The translations under genes and the position numbers were made by a program. A stretch of DNA of 64,000 nucleotides from Frigoribacterium faeni (GTDB lineage: Bacteria > Actinomycetota > Actinomycetes > Actinomycetales > Microbacteriaceae). Where the stretch lies: assembly GCF_011761235.1 (NCBI RefSeq), contig NZ_JAAOYW010000001.1:806781-870780 (forward strand), given 5' to 3'. Below, one piece after another: positions 62,782-64,000 of the stretch (within the stretch, counting starts at the first letter, position 1; every line of letters begins with the position of its first letter). A model generated the notes under the pieces. That model was not told where the DNA came from. It saw nothing but the letters and a program-made list of their open reading frames with translations, and did not search any database.

Positions 62782-63459
62782 TCACAGCCCGAGCGTGGTC
62801 AGCTCGGCGTCCATGCGCCGGGCCATCTCCGCGTAGCCGTCGTCGTTCGGGTGCAGCCCGTCGGCGGCCATCCACTCGGGGTGCCCCTCGAGCCAGCGCG
62901 AGGCCCCGGGCACCCAGTCCGCGCCCACGTCGAGCGCGGCGTCGTGGACCCAGCCCGCGATGACGTCGACGCTCTCGGGGCGCTCGTCGGTGTACCAGAA
63001 CGGCTCGACGACGACGAGGCGCGCGTCGGGCAGGGCGCCCGCGATCCGGTCGAGGTCGGCGCCGATCTGGTCGTGGATCTCGTCGGCCCGGGCGTCGTAC
63101 GAGAAGGAGTCGTTCAGCCCCATCGTGACGACCACGATGTCCGGGTCGGCGGCGACGACGAGGCCGGGCAGGTCCCCGCCCTCGAACGACGTGCGGTGGT
63201 TGACGAAGCCGAGGCCGTTGACGCTCGGGTTGTACTCCCGCCAGCCGCGCTCCTCGCTGATGATCGTCGACCAGCGCAGCGACGGGTCGGAGGCGCCCGT
63301 CCCGAGCGTGTACGAGTCGCCGTAGAACGCGACGAGCGGACCGTCCCCCGCGGGCACGGACTGCGACGCGGCGGGCTGCTCCGCCGCCGGGGCGGCACAG
63401 CCCGTCAGCACGGCGACGGAGGCGACGAGGGCGGCGAGGCCGGACGTGAGACGGGTCAT
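62782..63459 (-). CDS. SGNH/GDSL hydrolase lipoprotein
   Basis: Secreted, lipid-anchored esterase-like protein of 225 residues. Signal and lipobox are LAALVASVAVLTGC. Block I is VAFYGDSYTLGTGA with the catalytic Ser, block II includes NGLGFVNHRTSF, block III is VVTMGLNDSFSY with the oxyanion Asn, and block V is DGLHPNDDGYAEMA with Asp and His. Acyl substrates in the envelope are likely; specificity is unknown. Confidence 0.88.
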   Translation of the reverse strand: MTRLTSGLAALVASVAVLTGCAAPAAEQPAASQSVPAGDGPLVAFYGDSYTLGTGASDPSLRWSTIISEERGWREYNPSVNGLGFVNHRTSFEGGDLPGLVVAADPDIVVVTMGLNDSFSYDARADEIHDQIGADLDRIAGALPDARLVVVEPFWYTDERPESVDVIAGWVHDAALDVGADWVPGASRWLEGHPEWMAADGLHPNDDGYAEMARRMDAELTTLGL

Positions 63460-63510
63460 GCCGGGGGTTCGGAGCCACGCCGGGCGCGGTTCGGGAGCCG
63501 CCTGTCTCGA

Positions 63511-63553
63511 CGACCGAGGAGGCGCCGGTCGCCGACCCGCGCCTCCTCGGTCG
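63511..63553 (-). terminator. Perfect 15 bp hairpin downstream of asd
   Basis: Arms CGACCGAGGAGGCGC and GCGCCTCCTCGGTCG with a 13 nt loop, starting 12 bp after the asd stop on the minus strand. No U-tract follows. It separates asd from the GDSL gene. Confidence 0.75.
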
Positions 63554-63564
63554 CGGTCGCGACC

Positions 63565-64000
<436 letters not shown>

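Overview
The window is GC-rich chromosomal DNA from an actinobacterium, most probably of the family Microbacteriaceae; the genus cannot be fixed from sequence alone. The signs are heavy GC bias at third codon positions, many GTG starts with 1-4 bp gene overlaps, TANNNT boxes 6-7 nt before start codons (leaderless mRNAs), a mycobacterial-type LexA box, and an order of housekeeping genes (holB, topA, a tad cluster, acs, ridA/DUF4177, ponA, metallophosphoesterase) that I recall being shared in outline with Mycobacterium tuberculosis.

Layout. 1-4651 (minus): a BMP-type nucleoside ABC importer (lipoprotein, double ATPase, two permeases, the last cut by the window edge). 4806-7258: a mannose-1-phosphate guanylyltransferase divergent from a GT4 mannosyltransferase. 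7401-10962: sdhCDAB, closed by a strong terminator. 11052-15846: an unusual cluster with a DUF6177-like protein, a small unknown protein and two paralogous proteins, one ending in an RDD membrane domain. 15996-26918: ptsI, a YihY/BrkB membrane protein, exonuclease III, trpS, an acetyltransferase, ribD-ribA, an MHS-type transporter and an ABC exporter. 26969-32663: pncA, an aldehyde dehydrogenase and an oxidoreductase in one overlapping operon, then a PBP4-type carboxypeptidase and a second oxidoreductase. 32762-38273: tRNA-Thr, then topA-tmk-holB-TetR on the minus strand. 38426-41642: a compact Tad/Flp pilus cluster.

42049-51372 is the most interesting part. The acetyl-CoA synthetase gene acs is interrupted by a 7.3 kb island of visibly lower GC. 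The island is bounded by a perfect 22 bp direct repeat lying inside acs codons (43757-43778 and 51095-51116). It brings its own acs 3' end, so the host gene is rebuilt as a full-length hybrid, while the displaced native 3' end remains as a remnant on the far side. The cargo is five genes: a DUF6119/TIGR04141 protein, an HNH nuclease, an AIPR abortive-infection protein, a PD-(D/E)XK protein and a Vsr-like nuclease. I could find no integrase in it.

51389-64000: RidA and a tiny DUF4177 protein, a class A penicillin-binding protein with PASTA domains, a metallophosphoesterase, tRNA-Pro followed by a tandem array of terminator hairpins, thymidine kinase, a three-gene signalling operon (kinase, kinase-like membrane protein, LuxR regulator), a radical SAM gene under a perfect LexA box, malate:quinone oxidoreductase, a GDSL lipoprotein and the 3' part of asd.
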